A stretch of 56,193 bases of DNA from Gammaproteobacteria bacterium. GTDB lineage: Bacteria > Pseudomonadota > Gammaproteobacteria > Chromatiales > Chromatiaceae. The position numbers and the translations under genes are program-made. Positions 1 through 9,191 of this stretch are shown in pieces (positions within the stretch are counted from its first letter, which is position 1; the number at the start of each line of letters is the position of its first letter). The notes beneath the pieces are model-generated. The model made no database searches and was not told where the DNA came from. It worked only from the letters and a program-made list of their open reading frames with translations. Where the stretch lies: positions 1 through 56,193 of the forward strand of contig JASJCU010000007.1 in the NCBI GenBank assembly GCA_030065815.1. The letters run 5' to 3'.

Positions 1-378
1 GACCCGGCGCCGCCGCCCGCCGAACCGGAGCTGGCGCGTGGCCGCTACCTGGTCGACGCGCTCGGTCACTGCGGCGAATGCCACACGGCGCGCAAGTTCG
101 CCGGCCTCAGCGACCGCAGCCGCTATCTCGCCGGCACCCGCGACGGCCCGGGCGGCGAGAAGATCCCGAATATCACACCGCACCGCGACGACGGCATCGG
201 CAAATGGTCGGCAGACGATCTCGACTACTTTCTCGAGACCGGCGCACTGCCCGACGGCGACTACACCGGCAGCGCCATGGCCGAGGTCATCGACAACACG
301 ACGTCGCGGCTGACGACCGCCGACCGCCGCGCGATGGGCCGCTATCTGCGGTCGCTGCCCGCCCTGCCCGGACCCTGA
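1..378 (+). CDS. c-type cytochrome, C-terminal part (5' end outside window)
   Basis: The reading frame is open from base 1 to a TGA at 376-378 and gives 125 residues. A covalent haem-binding motif CGECH sits at visible residues 24-28, preceded by a GRYLV segment. This is the usual start of a class I cytochrome c domain such as the haem domains of membrane-bound alcohol or gluconate dehydrogenase cytochrome subunits. The Pro-rich first residues look like a linker, so more domains may lie upstream. A Met in the later segment after a GDYTG stretch is a candidate distal haem ligand. It would act in the periplasm as an electron carrier. It is unrelated to the nif genes and the partner enzyme is not visible. 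Confidence 0.8.
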   Translation, partial: DPAPPPAEPELARGRYLVDALGHCGECHTARKFAGLSDRSRYLAGTRDGPGGEKIPNITPHRDDGIGKWSADDLDYFLETGALPDGDYTGSAMAEVIDNTTSRLTTADRRAMGRYLRSLPALPGP

Positions 379-501
379 CGGCGGCGGCCGTCGTTGCATC
401 GCGTCCGCCCGCGGCATCGACACGACATCGAGCGGTTGCACGCCGCTGACAGCGGTGATCGCGGTTCCCCCGGGTATAGCGCGGGCCGGCCGGGCGCCGG
501 G

Positions 502-1914
502 TCACAGACTCAGGTCGACGATCTCCATGCGGTGGTTGCCGCAGGGATACTGCTCGGACGGACCCTGGGCAAGTACCGCAAGACCCGACGCGACACCCTG
601 ACCGCGGATCCACTCGCGCAGGAACGGCGTCCAATCGGCGGCATCGTAGTCGACGTGCACCGGTTGCACGCCGTACGAGAACTGCAGCGCCTGACAGGTC
701 GCGTGCTCCTGGCTGAATGCCGTGATCCAGGTCGGCAGCCGGAAGCGCGCCACCGAGCGCGCCATGTGCCCGGAGCGCGTCGGCACGACGACCGCGCTCG
801 GCTCGAGGCTGGTGACGGCGTGTTGGATGCTGCGCGCGATCAGGTCCGATTGATCACTGTCGCGCGGCGCGCGCGCATCGAACGGCGTGCCCTGGCGGTG
901 CGGCTCGGTCGCCGCGGCGATCTCGGCAAGCATCGCCACGGCATCGACCGGGTAGCGCCCCATCGCCGACTCGGCGGACAGCATCACGGCATCGGTGCCG
1001 TCGAAGATCGCGTTGGCCACGTCGGTGGCCTCGGCGCGCGTCGGCCGGCGGTGGTGGGTCATCGACTCGAGCATCTGTGTCGCCGTGATCACCGGCTTGC
1101 CGAGACGGTTCGCGGCCTGCATTAGGCTCTTCTGCACAACCGCCATCTGCGCGATCGGCAGTTCCACGCCGAGGTCGCCGCGCGCGACCATCAGGCCGTC
1201 GGCGGCATCGAGGATCTCGTCGAGGTTGTCGATCGCGCGCGCGCGTTCGATCTTGGCGATCACGAACGGCCGGTAACCGAGGTCGGCGGCGGCCTGCCGG
1301 ACGGCGACGACATCGGCGGCGCTGGACACGAACGACTGGCTGACCGCGTCGACACCGTGCTGCAGCGCGAATGCCAGGCAATCGCGGTCGTGCGCGGTGA
1401 ACGCACTGATACCGAGGTCGATGCCAGGCAGGTCGACACCCTTGCGCGACGACAGCTCGCCGCCGGCGCGCACTTCGCAGTGCACGTCACTGCCGTCGAC
1501 GCGCTCGACCTTCAGCGAGATCAGGCCGTCGTTGAGGAACAGCTTGTCGTCCGGCTTGACGGCCAGCGGCAGGCGCTCGAAGTTCACCGAGAAGCGTCGT
1601 CCATCGCCGATGATCTCGTCGGTCGTCAACACGACGCTGTCGCCGATCGCCAGTTCCACCGGTTCGCTTGCCAGTTCGCCGATGCGGATCTTCGGCCCCG
1701 GCAGGTCCGCCATGATCGCGAGCCGTCGCCCGGCGCGGTCCGCCGCGTCGCGCAGCGTGGCGATGATGCGCGCATGGTTGTCGAAGTCGCCGTGCGAAAA
1801 ATTCAGCCGCGCGACGTTCATGCCGGCATGCAGCATGGCCTGCAGGACATCCGGGGACTCGGATGCCGGCCCGATCGTGCATACGAGCTTGGTCTTGTTG
1901 GCGGGCAGATACAC
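502..1914 (-). CDS. pyk: pyruvate kinase
   Basis: 470 residues, the normal size for pyruvate kinase, which makes ATP and pyruvate from phosphoenolpyruvate and ADP. The N-terminus TKLVCTIGPAS and the segment NFSHGDFDNH are the conserved nucleotide- and metal-binding starts of the family. The middle part has KIERARAIDNLDEIL and MVARGDLGVELP, followed by ITATQMLESM, the active-site signature. The start is GTG at 1914, chosen because AGGAGG lies five bases upstream. It reads in the same direction as the nif genes to its right but is separated from clpX by about 390 bp with no nif-type promoter, so I treat it as a flanking housekeeping gene. Confidence 0.95.
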   Translation of the reverse strand: MYLPANKTKLVCTIGPASESPDVLQAMLHAGMNVARLNFSHGDFDNHARIIATLRDAADRAGRRLAIMADLPGPKIRIGELASEPVELAIGDSVVLTTDEIIGDGRRFSVNFERLPLAVKPDDKLFLNDGLISLKVERVDGSDVHCEVRAGGELSSRKGVDLPGIDLGISAFTAHDRDCLAFALQHGVDAVSQSFVSSAADVVAVRQAAADLGYRPFVIAKIERARAIDNLDEILDAADGLMVARGDLGVELPIAQMAVVQKSLMQAANRLGKPVITATQMLESMTHHRRPTRAEATDVANAIFDGTDAVMLSAESAMGRYPVDAVAMLAEIAAATEPHRQGTPFDARAPRDSDQSDLIARSIQHAVTSLEPSAVVVPTRSGHMARSVARFRLPTWITAFSQEHATCQALQFSYGVQPVHVDYDAADWTPFLREWIRGQGVASGLAVLAQGPSEQYPCGNHRMEIVDLSL

Positions 1915-2304
1915 GCGGGCCTCCTGCAGCTACGCGGGGTTGCAGGCGCAGTATGCGCCCGTCGTCGGCGTTTCTGTGCGACAGGTTCGCGACAGACCGT
2001 AGCCTCGGCCCCGCGTCGGCGGCGACCCGAAGGCCTCGCCGATACCTGGTCGGCGGTGTGCGGCCGCTGTTGGCCATGACCACGGTGTCTACGTCCGCCA
2101 GTACCGGGGGCGCTCGGCGATATCGGCGCGGTGCGTCGACGTCATGGACGGGCGGGAACAGAGACGTCGCCGCTCGTCGCCGGGTACCACGACGCGGGCG
2201 CCGTTTGCCAGGCATGGCACGGCCGCCGGTGACCGACTCGAGACCATCCGGGCAGACCTACCAACGGATGTCGTCGGATCTCGGCGGGCGTCGACGAGAC
2301 CCGA
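1915..2304. other. intergenic spacer between clpX and pyk
   Basis: About 390 bases between the end of the nif-linked clpX and the start of pyruvate kinase. I see no credible gene on either strand. A TGGCAC occurs near 2215, but no TTGC follows at the right spacing, so it is not a sigma-54 promoter. I saw no clear terminator with a T tract. Confidence 0.5.
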
Positions 2305-3558
2305 CTACGGCGAATCTGCAGCGATCGTGATCTTCACGGCCTGCCCGGCACCGGCCGCCTGCTCGTCGACCAGGCACTCGCTGGCGCCCACGGTGGTCGG
2401 CAGGTCGAACATCGTCTTCCGCAGCAGGCCCTCCATGACCCCGCGCAGGCCGCGCGCACCGGTGCCGCGGGCGATCGCCTGGCGGGCGATCGACATCAAT
2501 GCCTCGTCGGTGAAACGCAACGCCACGCCCTCGAACTCGAACAGACGCTGGTACTGCCTGACCAGGGCGTTGCGCGGCTCGGTCAGTATCTGTACCAGGC
2601 CCTGCTCGTCGAGCTCGTGCAGCGCGGTGATGATCGGAAAACGGCCGATGAACTCGGGGATCAGGCCGAAGTGCCGCAGGTCGTCGGGTTGCACCTGTTC
2701 GAACACGCGGCACGCCTCGTAGGCGGTCTTCGGATCGCTGAGGTCGACGTGGAAGCCGATCCCCTGGCCGCGGCTGTCGAGCCGTCGCTGCAACAGGGTC
2801 TCGAGGCCGGCGAACGCGCCACCGGCGATAAACAGGATGTTGCGCGTATCGACCGTGCGCTCGGCATGCTGCTTGCCGCCGCCCTTGCCGTTGAGCTTGA
2901 CGCGCGATCCCTCGACCAGTTTCAGCAGGGCCTGCTGCACGCCCTCGCCGGACACGTCGCGCGTCCCGTGCGACGACTCGCTGGAACGCGCCAGCTTGTC
3001 GATCTCGTCGATGTAGACGATGCCCCACTCGGCCAGGTCCTGGTTGCCGTCGGCGGCGTCGAGCAGGCGGCCGAGTATGCTCTCCACGTCTTCACCGACA
3101 TAACCCGCCTGGGTCAGCGTCGTCGCATCGGCGATCACGAACGGCACGCCGACGACCCGCGCCAGCGTTGCGGCGAGCAGGGTCTTGCCCGTCCCGGACG
3201 GCCCGAGCAGCAGAATGTTGGATTTCTCGACCTCGACATCGTCGGCGGTCGCCTGCATCTGCTGGCCTTCGCTTTCCATGTTCAGGCGCTTGTAATGGTT
3301 GTAGACCGCGACCGCGAGCGTTTCCTTGGCCAGTTCCTGGCCAATCACGTAGTGGTCGAGCCGGGCCTTGAGCTCGGCAGGCTTGAGCAGGCTCTTCATC
3401 GGCCTGATCGCGGCCCGCTTGCGGCCCCAGCTGCCGACGACCTGAGACGCAAGGCGCACGCATTCCTCGCAGATGTGTCCCTCCTCGCCGGCGATCAAAG
3501 GCAGATCGGGACCCTGCTGCAGACCGCAGAACGAGCAATGCGCCTTGTCGGTGTGCAC
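2305..3558 (-). CDS. clpX: nif-associated ClpX, AAA+ unfoldase subunit
   Basis: 417 residues with the full ClpX plan. An N-terminal zinc-binding domain has Cys8, Cys11, Cys30 and Cys33. The Walker A motif GPSGTGKT is at 119-126 and Walker [10 protein letters not shown] at 180-188. An IGF tripeptide, the ClpP-docking loop of ClpX, is near 267-269, so docking to ClpP seems retained. No clpP is adjacent, as it would be for a housekeeping copy. The gene starts (GTG) directly after the nifM stop codon. A second clpX next to nifM is also found in the Azotobacter nif cluster. By inference it is a nitrogen-fixation-specific unfoldase acting on nitrogenase assembly or scaffold proteins; its substrates cannot be read from sequence. 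Confidence 0.93.
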   Translation of the reverse strand: MHTDKAHCSFCGLQQGPDLPLIAGEEGHICEECVRLASQVVGSWGRKRAAIRPMKSLLKPAELKARLDHYVIGQELAKETLAVAVYNHYKRLNMESEGQQMQATADDVEVEKSNILLLGPSGTGKTLLAATLARVVGVPFVIADATTLTQAGYVGEDVESILGRLLDAADGNQDLAEWGIVYIDEIDKLARSSESSHGTRDVSGEGVQQALLKLVEGSRVKLNGKGGGKQHAERTVDTRNILFIAGGAFAGLETLLQRRLDSRGQGIGFHVDLSDPKTAYEACRVFEQVQPDDLRHFGLIPEFIGRFPIITALHELDEQGLVQILTEPRNALVRQYQRLFEFEGVALRFTDEALMSIARQAIARGTGARGLRGVMEGLLRKTMFDLPTTVGASECLVDEQAAGAGQAVKITIAADSP

Positions 3559-4437
3559 CTAGATGGCCTCCGGGTTCGCGGATCGCTGCAGCTCGGCGAG
3601 CCATGCCTTCTGGCAGTTGCGTCCGCGGCGTTCCTCGAGAAGGCTCCGGATCCTCGGCGCGGCCTTGGACAACGCGGTACGCCTGCCGGGCTTGATCTTG
3701 TCGCACAGCAGCAGGTGGAGCCCGACTTCACTCTCGACGATCGCACTGACCTCGCCCGGCCGCAGGCGAAACAGCGCGCCATCCAGCTCGGGGTAGAGTA
3801 CGCCGCGACGGACGTCGCCGAGTTTGCCACCGTCCATCGCGGTCGGGCATTCGGAGTAGCGCCTGGCCATGTCGGCAAACCGGTTGGCTCGACCGCGCAG
3901 GCGCTCCGCGACCTGGCGGATGCGCGATGTCGCGGCAACCCGCGTGTTCTCGACGTAGTCCGGATTGATCGTGATCAGGATGTGCCGGGCACTGCGCAGT
4001 TCCGGCGACGCGAAACGCTCGCTGTGCATCTCGTAGAACAGCCGAACGTCGATGTCATTGACCGCCGCACCCCTGGCGGCGACCCGCTGCATCACCGCAT
4101 CGAACAACAGCTCGCGGTGCAGCGCGCGTCGCAGCGTCGCGGCGTCCAGGCCATTGGCCTGCAGGTCGGACAGAAACTCCCGCTCGTGCGGATAGCGTGC
4201 CGCAACGGCCCGCAACGACGCCTCGACCTGATCGTCGGGGATGACCAGGGCGCCGGCTTCGGACGACTGCAGCACCAGGGACTCGAGCCGGAAGCTCTTG
4301 TCCGCCGAGCGCCGCACCAGCTGCAGCTGGTCGTCGTCGAGCTCCGGGAGACTGCACTGGAAGCGGTCGAGTGCGCTGCGCAACAGGTGATAGTTGAACG
4401 CCGCGTCGCGCCCGCCGACTGCGCGCATCGATTCCAT
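3559..4437 (-). CDS. nifM: NifM, peptidyl-prolyl isomerase for NifH maturation
   Basis: 292 residues. The C-terminal half is a PpiC/parvulin domain, visible as RSARHILITI, a GRANRFADMARRYSECPTA stretch, GGKLGDVRRG and the EVGLHLLLCDKI ending. The N-terminal half is helical and NifM-specific. NifM is required for correct folding of the nitrogenase Fe protein NifH. The start chosen is ATG at 4437, which overlaps the nifZ stop codon by one base and has GGAGG six bases upstream; a TTG one codon earlier is less likely. It sits between nifZ and clpX, as in Azotobacter. Confidence 0.92.
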   Translation of the reverse strand: MESMRAVGGRDAAFNYHLLRSALDRFQCSLPELDDDQLQLVRRSADKSFRLESLVLQSSEAGALVIPDDQVEASLRAVAARYPHEREFLSDLQANGLDAATLRRALHRELLFDAVMQRVAARGAAVNDIDVRLFYEMHSERFASPELRSARHILITINPDYVENTRVAATSRIRQVAERLRGRANRFADMARRYSECPTAMDGGKLGDVRRGVLYPELDGALFRLRPGEVSAIVESEVGLHLLLCDKIKPGRRTALSKAAPRIRSLLEERRGRNCQKAWLAELQRSANPEAI

Positions 4438-4892
4438 CAAGGCCCTCCCGCGACGTTGTCGAGGGGCTCGAGGGTACTCTCCGGCACCAGCAGGGTCCGC
4501 CCGTTGAAGCGGGCATGGTAGGCAGGGCCGCCGGCGGCATCACGCAGCACTTTCTCGATCTCGCCAGCATCGCCAGGGCGTGCGACGACCTCGCCGCGGA
4601 TCGCGAGATCAACGTTCGGCGTCACCTTGTCGCGGAACTCGAACCGGGTGGGCACCCACGGATCCGTGGCCGCCTGCAGTTCCTGCTCACGGCATCCGAC
4701 CATGCGCTGCTCGTCGACGAAGTCGACCGAGTAGATCAGCTGGTCCTGCAGAAACGTCCCGACATCGCGCACGTAGCCGACGCTGCCGCGGCGCACCAGC
4801 AGCCGACCGGTCTCTTCGCCGGGATAGGTACCATCATTGCGTAGATTGCGGATCACGCGCACCGGTTCGCCGTATTCGTATTTCGGCCGCAA
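4437..4892 (-). CDS. nifZ: NifZ, nitrogenase MoFe-protein (P-cluster) assembly factor
   Basis: 151 residues carrying the NifZ domain in the first ~75 residues (YEYGEPVRVIRNLRNDGTYPG, then GSVGYVRDVG and IYSVDF), plus a C-terminal extension. NifZ helps form the second P-cluster during MoFe protein (NifDK) maturation. The likely start is a TTG at 4892, seven bases from the nifW stop, because the homologous residues begin immediately after it and there is no nearby ATG. It overlaps the following nifM. A second, shorter NifZ-domain gene lies on the other strand at 10610. Confidence 0.9.
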   Translation of the reverse strand: MRPKYEYGEPVRVIRNLRNDGTYPGEETGRLLVRRGSVGYVRDVGTFLQDQLIYSVDFVDEQRMVGCREQELQAATDPWVPTRFEFRDKVTPNVDLAIRGEVVARPGDAGEIEKVLRDAAGGPAYHARFNGRTLLVPESTLEPLDNVAGGP

Positions 4893-4898
4893 CGTCGA

Positions 4899-5228
4899 TC
4901 ACCGACCCGGCAGGAGATCGGTCAGCGGGATCTGCACATCGACCGGCTCGTTCATCCGGAACACCTTGAAGACCTTCTCGGTCTGCGCATCGGAATCGAC
5001 GAAGTCGGCGTAGGCCCGCTGCAACCAGTGCGCGTAAGCGGCGCGCTGTGCCTCCTCGTCATCGGGCAGGGCCCCGACGTCATCCAGGTAGTCGTGGAAG
5101 CGCTGCAGGATGTGCAGACGGTTCACGTGCACGATGGCGGCGTCGTAGGGCACGCCGAAGTACTCGAAGAAGTCCTCGGCGCTGCTCAGTTCTTCAAGGT
5201 CCAGTTGCAGTTCGCTGTCACTCATCAT
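4899..5228 (-). CDS. nifW: NifW, nitrogenase stabilising/protective protein
   Basis: 109 residues with the typical NifW features: an acidic start with EELSSAEDFFEYFGVPYD, then VNRLHILQRFHDYL and a helical part ending in EPVDVQIPLTDLL. NifW interacts with NifDK and is thought to protect it from oxygen or to assist its maturation. I chose the ATG-ATG pair beginning at 5228 because GGAG lies six bases upstream; the earlier in-frame ATG at 5240 contains that Shine-Dalgarno within its own coding region. It lies between the TPR-like gene and nifZ in one operon with very short spacers. Confidence 0.92.
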   Translation of the reverse strand: MMSDSELQLDLEELSSAEDFFEYFGVPYDAAIVHVNRLHILQRFHDYLDDVGALPDDEEAQRAAYAHWLQRAYADFVDSDAQTEKVFKVFRMNEPVDVQIPLTDLLPGR

Positions 5229-5248
5229 GGCTTTCTCCATTGTCAAAT

Positions 5249-5767
5249 CTACGATATAGGGACATCGCTGCGCGCCTCAGTCTTCCCGCGCGCGACGTCG
5301 AGCAGCGACCGGGCGCCGATGCGGTCGTCGTCGTCGAGCTCGACCACCTTCTGCAGCCGACACAGCGCCGACGCATAGTCCCCGGTACGCAGCTCCAGGT
5401 AGGCGGCACCCTTCAGCGCCCACAGATAGAACCTCAGCATTGTCATCGACGCCGGCTGGTGGGCTTCGAACATGGCCGGTGCGAGTTCCCGCCAGTCGGC
5501 GGGGATGCCGAGACGACGGGCGAACAGGCACAGCACGCGCTCGGCGATCCGCATCGCATCGACGAAGCGGTGCTGGTAGTAGAAATAGCGATACAGCGCG
5601 ACGAGGACCAGCGGGTGCTCGGGCTCGAGATAGTAGGCACGCAGCAGGCGGCACTCGGCGCGCTCGTCACCGTACAGGGCTGCCGCCTCATCGACCGCGG
5701 CCCTGGCATCGGCGTCGATCGGCTCGTCGAAATACAGTAGCTCGGCGTCGAAGTCCAGCAGGTCCAT
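5249..5767 (-). CDS. TPR-like protein of nif cluster, paralogue 1
   Basis: 172 residues, no enzyme motif. It is helical with TPR-like pairs: LVALYRYFYYQHRFVDAMRIAE, an IPADWRELAP segment, and a C-terminal RFYLWALKGAAYLELR followed by VELDDDDRIGA. The same order and several of the same residues occur in the 172-residue product at 13020-13538 (ALYKYHVYRGD, DRDWKTLGP, LYGLKALAFIRLR, LDPTDQVGS), so the two are paralogues. The start ATG at 5767 directly follows the cysE stop; a longer upstream reading frame runs into cysE and is unlikely. It lies between cysE and nifW and is therefore expected to be co-expressed with nitrogenase maturation genes. A protein-binding scaffold role is inference. Confidence 0.75.
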   Translation of the reverse strand: MDLLDFDAELLYFDEPIDADARAAVDEAAALYGDERAECRLLRAYYLEPEHPLVLVALYRYFYYQHRFVDAMRIAERVLCLFARRLGIPADWRELAPAMFEAHQPASMTMLRFYLWALKGAAYLELRTGDYASALCRLQKVVELDDDDRIGARSLLDVARGKTEARSDVPIS

Positions 5768-5768
5768 G

Positions 5769-6563
5769 TCAGCTCCCGGTGCGTTGCAGTTCGATCTCGA
5801 CCGGCTCACAGACCTGCGCGGCATCGCATTCCGTGCAGCCGTCTTCGGGCTCGTCCCCGCCGGACAGACGGCCGTGCATGCCGACCTGCTCCTCGAGCAG
5901 GCGGATGCGCTCCAGCAGGCAACTGACCGCCTCGGCGACGGGATCCGGTATCAGGTGATGATTGAGGTCGATGCCGTCGACGTGCTGTTGGTCTGCGAGC
6001 ACCTTGGAGCGGACGACCTTGCCCGGGATCCCGACGACGGTCTTGCCGGCCGGGACCGGCGCGATAACCACCGAATTGGCGCCGACGCGGGCGCCCTGGC
6101 CGACCTCGACCGGGCCCAGGATCTTCGCACCGGCGCCGACCACGACCCGGTCGCCGAGGGTCGGGTGGCGCTTGCCCTTGTTCCATGACACGCCGCCCAG
6201 CGTCACGCCGTGATAGATGGTCACGTCGTCGCCGACTTCGGCGGTCTCGCCGATCACGACGCCGGTACCGTGATCGATGAAGAAGCGCCGCCCGATCGTC
6301 GCACCCGGATGGATGTCGATGCCGGTCCAGACCCTTCCGATATATGAGAGCAGCCGCGGCAGGTAGCGGTTACCGCGCTGCCAGAGGCGGTTTGCCAGCC
6401 TGTGTAGCGCGATCGCGTGTACGCCGGGATACGTCGTCGCGACCTCGAACCGCGTACGCGCGGCCGGATCACGCTGAAACACGCAGTCGATGTCTTCGCG
6501 CAGCAGTGCGCGCAGCCGCGGTCTCGCCGCCGCCCTTTGTCGCTGCGACATGATGGCGTTCAT
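5769..6563 (-). CDS. cysE: nif-linked serine O-acetyltransferase
   Basis: 264 residues. The first third is the helical CysE domain ([33 protein letters not shown]). The middle is a left-handed beta-helix of hexapeptide repeats with the active-site region [24 protein letters not shown] and [10 protein letters not shown]. It makes O-acetylserine for cysteine, the sulfur donor that NifS uses for Fe-S cluster and cofactor synthesis. The start ATG at 6563 overlaps the nifV stop (ATGA). The C-terminal tail has a [10 protein letters not shown] cysteine-rich segment, unusual for CysE and possibly a metal or regulatory site. Position after nifV matches cysE1 of Azotobacter. Confidence 0.93.
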   Translation of the reverse strand: MNAIMSQRQRAAARPRLRALLREDIDCVFQRDPAARTRFEVATTYPGVHAIALHRLANRLWQRGNRYLPRLLSYIGRVWTGIDIHPGATIGRRFFIDHGTGVVIGETAEVGDDVTIYHGVTLGGVSWNKGKRHPTLGDRVVVGAGAKILGPVEVGQGARVGANSVVIAPVPAGKTVVGIPGKVVRSKVLADQQHVDGIDLNHHLIPDPVAEAVSCLLERIRLLEEQVGMHGRLSGGDEPEDGCTECDAAQVCEPVEIELQRTGS

Positions 6564-7702
6564 CGCTGCATCCACCCGGCTGCAGCGCCGTGCACTTCGA
6601 CATAGAAGCGGCGCAGGTCCGAGACGTCCGGCGCACACTTATGACGGATGCTGTGACGGCGCACCAGGGCCAACAGGTTCGCCGCCTGTTCACGGTCGAG
6701 GTGGATGCCCAGATCGGCATAGGCACGGATGACCGCATGGCTGCCGGAATGCTTGCCGAGCACGAAGCGATGGTCGCGCCCCATCTGCGCCGGATCCACG
6801 CCCTCGTAGTTGCCGCGGTCTTTCATCAGGCCGTCGACATGGATTCCCGACTCGTGGGTGAACACGCCCTCGCCGACCAGGCTCTTGTGCCATGCGACAC
6901 GATGGCCCGAGGCCTGTTCGACCAGCTGTGACAGACCGGCGAAGCGTTCCATATCGATCGCGTGGCCCTGGTCGAAGAACCGGCGCAGACCCATCACGGC
7001 CTCTTCCAGCGGCGCGTTGCCGGCGCGCTCGCCCAGGCCGTGCACGGTCGTGTTGATGTGCGTCGCACCGCCGCGAATCGCGGCGAGCGTGTTGGCAGTC
7101 GCGAGACCGAGATCGTCGTGTGCATGCATCTCGAGTTGCAGATCGCAGACGCCGCGCAGGTCACGGAAGATCTCGCAGACGGCAAACGGCTCGAGGATGC
7201 CGACGGTGTCGGCGAACCGGAAACGGCTGGCGCCCGCGTCCTGCGCACGCTCCACGACTCGCCAGAGGAACTCCGGGTCGGCGCGGGAGGCGTCCTCGCC
7301 GCCGACGCACACCTCGAGGCCCAGGTCGAGCGCCGCGTATACGTTCTCCGTGACCTGGGCCAGGACCCAGTCGCGATCCCTGCCGAGCTTGCTGTGGATC
7401 TGCTGGTCCGATACCGGGATCGACAGGTCGACTCGCCGGACACCGAGGTCGCGGCACTGCACGATGTCGTGACTGTGCATGCGACACCACACCATCAGCT
7501 GTGCGTGCCGCACGGCATCGGCGACGGCGCGGATCGCCGCGCGTTCGTCGTCGCCCATCGCCGGGATGCCGACTTCGAGCTCCGGCACGCCGAGGACGTC
7601 CAGTGCACGGGCGATGGCCAGCTTTTCGTCGATCGAGAAGGCCACGCCGGCGGACTGTTCGCCATCGCGCAGCGTGGTGTCATTGATCGTGATCTGTTGC
7701 AT
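6560..7702 (-). CDS. nifV: homocitrate synthase
   Basis: 380 residues. NifV condenses acetyl-CoA with 2-oxoglutarate to give homocitrate, the organic ligand of FeMo-co. The signature [17 protein letters not shown] is at the N-terminus, and the metal-site motif [13 protein letters not shown] and the [13 protein letters not shown] region follow in order. The C-terminal [20 protein letters not shown] is typical of homocitrate synthases. ATG at 7702 is preferred over the adjacent TTG because AGGGAG stands upstream at good spacing. It has its own sigma-54 promoter and NifA site in the spacer after nifS, so it is the first gene of the nifV-cysE-TPR-nifW-nifZ-nifM-clpX unit. Confidence 0.96.
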   Translation of the reverse strand: MQQITINDTTLRDGEQSAGVAFSIDEKLAIARALDVLGVPELEVGIPAMGDDERAAIRAVADAVRHAQLMVWCRMHSHDIVQCRDLGVRRVDLSIPVSDQQIHSKLGRDRDWVLAQVTENVYAALDLGLEVCVGGEDASRADPEFLWRVVERAQDAGASRFRFADTVGILEPFAVCEIFRDLRGVCDLQLEMHAHDDLGLATANTLAAIRGGATHINTTVHGLGERAGNAPLEEAVMGLRRFFDQGHAIDMERFAGLSQLVEQASGHRVAWHKSLVGEGVFTHESGIHVDGLMKDRGNYEGVDPAQMGRDHRFVLGKHSGSHAVIRAYADLGIHLDREQAANLLALVRRHSIRHKCAPDVSDLRRFYVEVHGAAAGWMQR

Positions 7703-7727
7703 CAATCGCTCCCTTTACCAGGCATGA

Positions 7728-7743
7728 AGCAAGGCCCATGCCA
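7728..7743 (-). promoter_or_regulatory. sigma-54 promoter of nifV
   Basis: On the minus strand the sequence reads TGGCATGGGCCTTGCT, a -24/-12 element with GG and GC ten bases apart. Transcription would start near 7717, leaving a very short leader that still contains the AGGGAG ribosome-binding site. Confidence 0.87.
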
Positions 7744-7816
7744 TGGGACTTTTACTCGATTTTTCCAACAGTTAGAGAAGGGCAAAGCAGCGCTGAACTG
7801 TCGTCTTTGCGGCGTT

Positions 7817-7832
7817 TGTCGGTGTTGCGACA
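7817..7832. promoter_or_regulatory. NifA upstream activator site for nifV
   Basis: TGTCGGTGTTGCGACA matches the NifA site TGT-N10-ACA exactly. It lies 74 bases upstream of the nifV -24 element, in line with the other NifA sites of this window. Confidence 0.83.
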
Positions 7833-7922
7833 ACGCCGATGCGGGCACCTGCGGGTGGATTCGTGACCGCCCGGCGGGCAACCGGCCATGCACGCCGGGT
7901 CGCGATCGCCATGACCTACAGC

Positions 7923-7951
7923 ACCGGGCCGCAGCGAGACTGCGGCCCGGT
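7923..7951. terminator. strong stem-loop between nifS and nifV
   Basis: A perfect 12-bp stem (7923-7934 pairing with 7940-7951) with a five-base loop lies 25 bases after the nifS stop. No T tract follows on the minus strand, so it may be a weak terminator or an mRNA 3'-end stabiliser. It separates the iscA-nifU-nifS transcript from the separately promoted nifV unit. Confidence 0.55.
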
Positions 7952-7976
7952 TAACGTGCGGTGAGTAGGCGTGCGC

Positions 7977-9188
7977 TCAGGCGTAGGTCGGCGCGAACGC
8001 CTTCTCCGGTTCTTCCACCGGACCGCCGTCCGCCCAGTACGGCGAGAGCTTGCGCAGCTGCTCGACGATCGGCGGCACCGCCTCGATGACCCGTTCGACC
8101 TCTTCCATCGTGTTGTAACGCGAGAACGAAAAACGCACCGAGCCGTGTGCCGCGGTATACGGAATGTCCATCGCCCGCATCACGTGCGACGGCTCGAGCG
8201 AACCCGATGTGCACGCCGATCCGCTGGACGCCGCGATCCCCATCTTGTTCAACAGCAGCAGAATCGCCTCGCCCTCGATGTACTCGAACGCGATATTGCA
8301 CGTGTTCGGCAGGCGGTTGCCCGGATCACCGGTCACGAAGCAGTGCGGGACCCGTTCGAGGATCCCCTGCTCCAGGCGGTCGCGCATCGACTTGACGAAG
8401 GTCTTTTCGAAATCCATGGCCTCGTGCGCCATTTCGCAGGCCTTGCCGAGCGCGACGATCGATGCCGCATTCTCGGTGCCGGCACGGCGACCCCGTTCCT
8501 GATGACCACCACGCAGCAGTGGACGGAAGCGTACGCCGCGCCGCAGGTACAGCACGCCGATACCCTTCGGCGCATGCAGCTTGTGGCCGGACAGCGACAG
8601 CATGTCGATACTGGTGTCTTTCAGGTTGATCGGCAATTTGCCGACGGCCTGCACGGCATCGGTATGGAACATCACGCCGGCCGAGCGGGCCATCTCGGCC
8701 ATCTCCTCGACCGGGAACAAGGTCCCGCTCTCGTTGTTCGCCCACATCACCGAGACAACCGCGACCTTGTCTGACAGCAGGCGCTGGTACGCCTGCATAT
8801 CGAGCCGGCCCTTGTTGTCGACCTTCAGGTAGTGGACCGTGTAGCCGTCTTTCTCGAGCTGTTCGCACAGGGTCAGCACGGCCGGGTGCTCGACGACGGT
8901 CGTGATGATCTCCCGGCGCTCGGGCTGCGCCTTCAGGGCCGACAGTATCGCCGTCGAATCCGATTCGGTGCCACACGACGTGAAGATGATCTCCGAGTCG
9001 TGTTCGGCACCGAGCAGCGACTGCACCTGCTTGCGCGCCTTCTTCAGCGCGCGCCCGACCTTGTCACCGAACTGGTGCATCGACGACGGATTGCCGAACT
9101 GCTCGGTGAAGTACGGCAGCATCGCCTCCACGACCGCCGCATCGACCATCGTCGTGGCATTGTTATCGAGATAGATACCTGACGTCAT
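7977..9188 (-). CDS. nifS: cysteine desulfurase NifS
   Basis: 403 residues, a pyridoxal-phosphate enzyme that takes sulfur from cysteine for Fe-S cluster assembly on NifU. The start MTSGIYLDNNATT is the class signature. The PLP lysine lies in LSLSGHKLHAPKGIG, and the mobile-loop catalytic cysteine is in SSGSACTSGSLEPSHV near the C-terminus. The start at 9188 comes three bases after the nifU stop. It is the third gene of the iscA-nifU-nifS transcript. A nif-type rather than Isc-type assignment rests on the context and on the adjacent three-domain NifU. Confidence 0.96.
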   Translation of the reverse strand: MTSGIYLDNNATTMVDAAVVEAMLPYFTEQFGNPSSMHQFGDKVGRALKKARKQVQSLLGAEHDSEIIFTSCGTESDSTAILSALKAQPERREIITTVVEHPAVLTLCEQLEKDGYTVHYLKVDNKGRLDMQAYQRLLSDKVAVVSVMWANNESGTLFPVEEMAEMARSAGVMFHTDAVQAVGKLPINLKDTSIDMLSLSGHKLHAPKGIGVLYLRRGVRFRPLLRGGHQERGRRAGTENAASIVALGKACEMAHEAMDFEKTFVKSMRDRLEQGILERVPHCFVTGDPGNRLPNTCNIAFEYIEGEAILLLLNKMGIAASSGSACTSGSLEPSHVMRAMDIPYTAAHGSVRFSFSRYNTMEEVERVIEAVPPIVEQLRKLSPYWADGGPVEEPEKAFAPTYA

Positions 9189-9191
9189 GGC

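Noticed and set aside
2211-2222. TGGCAC upstream of pyk as a sigma-54 promoter
   Set aside because: No TTGC at the required distance, and orientation does not serve pyk.
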